Shown here: in pieces, positions 63,621 to 64,000 of the stretch
How positions within the stretch are numbered: the stretch's first letter is position 1
Layout of the letters: each line of letters opens with the position of its first letter
From: Oscillatoriales cyanobacterium
Lineage (GTDB): Bacteria; Cyanobacteriota; Cyanobacteriia; Cyanobacteriales; Microcoleaceae
Reading direction: 5' to 3'
Assembly (NCBI GenBank): GCA_004294385.1
Contig: REAP01000009.1
Location: forward strand, 50,998 to 114,997
DNA: 64,000 nt
Program-made: the position numbers and the translations under genes
Notes under the pieces: generated by a model
What the model saw: the letters and a program-made list of their open reading frames with translations, nothing else
Told to the model about the DNA's origin: nothing
Database searches by the model: none

Positions 63621-64000
63621 CTAACAAATACATAAGTTGAGGTTTGATCTCAACCAAGGCGTATCAACCGATGCCCGAAGGAAGATCCCACGAGCACCAT
63701 TTAGATCCCGGTTCATCTGATTTCCATCAGAATCTTTGATCGTTCTGCTACCACCAATCTTTTTGACTTCTCCAGTCCATGAAACAGTCTTTGAAGTGTA
63801 AGCTTCGTTGATAGAAGTTAAGGCAACTTTGCCTTGCTCCCAAGCTTTCCACTCCAGATGTTTTTTAAACTGGTAATGACTCAGAGTCAGCATTTGACGA
63901 ACAGTTTTAGAACGAATCTTACGGCGTGACTTGCTCACCATTTGAGAAGACTCAAACGATGGGAGTACAATCACGTCGAAATTGTTAACTAAAAACTTAG
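63621..64000 (-). CDS. tnpB: TnpB-like transposon nuclease, 3' part (cut by window edge)
   Basis: The last 126 codons of a TnpB of a different subfamily from the one at 4409. The frame is open to the window edge (upstream residues KFLVNNFD precede VIVLPSFE). Seen: the RuvC-II Glu in LPSFESSQM, the KKHLEWKAWEQGK helix and the final catalytic Asp in MNRDLNGARGIF. The zinc-finger Cys pairs are absent (YTSKTVSWTGEVKKIGG where CxxC is expected). I recall similar Cys-less versions in other cyanobacterial copies, so loss of zinc need not mean inactivity. No right-end hairpin is obvious immediately downstream. Confidence 0.82.
   Translation of the reverse strand, partial: KFLVNNFDVIVLPSFESSQMVSKSRRKIRSKTVRQMLTLSHYQFKKHLEWKAWEQGKVALTSINEAYTSKTVSWTGEVKKIGGSRTIKDSDGNQMNRDLNGARGIFLRASVDTPWLRSNLNLCIC

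Overview
The window looks like chromosomal DNA of a filamentous, gliding cyanobacterium of the Microcoleus/Oscillatoria kind. Evidence is a photosystem II subunit gene (psb30), the cyanobacterial regulator RpaB, a cytochrome b6 haem-assembly (CCB2/CCB4-like) protein, an HpsJ/cyanoexosortase cluster, a bilin-type GAF protein, very frequent GCGATCGC (HIP1) octamers and intergenic spaces crowded with small palindromic and tandem repeats. No rRNA, CRISPR array or prophage was seen; one tRNA (Gln, UUG) is present. The genus is an inference from gene content.

Layout: 0.3-4.2 kb, a bilin-GAF/GGDEF/EAL protein divergent from a lone receiver protein, then a small unknown protein. 4.3-5.9 kb, an IS200/IS605-type element carrying only tnpB. 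6-8.4 kb, an esterase, a small conserved protein and CoaBC around a 271-bp MITE-like element. 8.4-10 kb, two tandem toxin-antitoxin modules plus the remnant of a third. 10-14.2 kb, a secreted protein, DUF3800, a Rieske oxygenase, a small conserved protein and an HDAC-like hydrolase. 14.6-17.3 kb, gyrA with an acidic insertion. 17.8-21.6 kb, an apparent operon of a Uma2 nuclease, an exported pterin dehydratase-like protein and a secreted TPS-CHAT protein. 21.6-31 kb, lnt (enlarged by repeats) and a 2320-residue exported nuclease with RTX repeats. 31.4-35.1 kb, HpsJ-like protein, cyanoexosortase A with its partner, and dTDP-glucose dehydratase. 35.4-45.4 kb, mostly housekeeping genes (psb30, recJ, a bestrophin, a CCB protein, rpaB, radA, tRNA-Gln). 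45.5-61.6 kb, a signalling block. 61.8-64 kb, a Ycf45-like AAA/R3H ATPase and a cut-off tnpB.

The signalling block is the most system-like part. A triple-GAF histidine kinase and a single-domain receiver adjoin a seven-gene chemosensory set transcribed leftward: CheR-TPR, a double CheW, three receptors without a recognisable HAMP domain, a CheA-receiver hybrid and CheB. It holds a complete methylation/demethylation adaptation pair and resembles Wsp-like or gliding-taxis systems, but no diguanylate cyclase or flagellar gene lies next to it.

The most unusual theme is repeat invasion of genes. The same palindromic repeats that fill intergenic DNA also occur in frame inside lnt (two families) and recJ, supply the end of a CCB-like gene, and lie directly upstream of cheR and a lipoprotein gene. 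In the giant nuclease a long Thr-Pro minisatellite appears to be read out of frame between two compensating single-base shifts.
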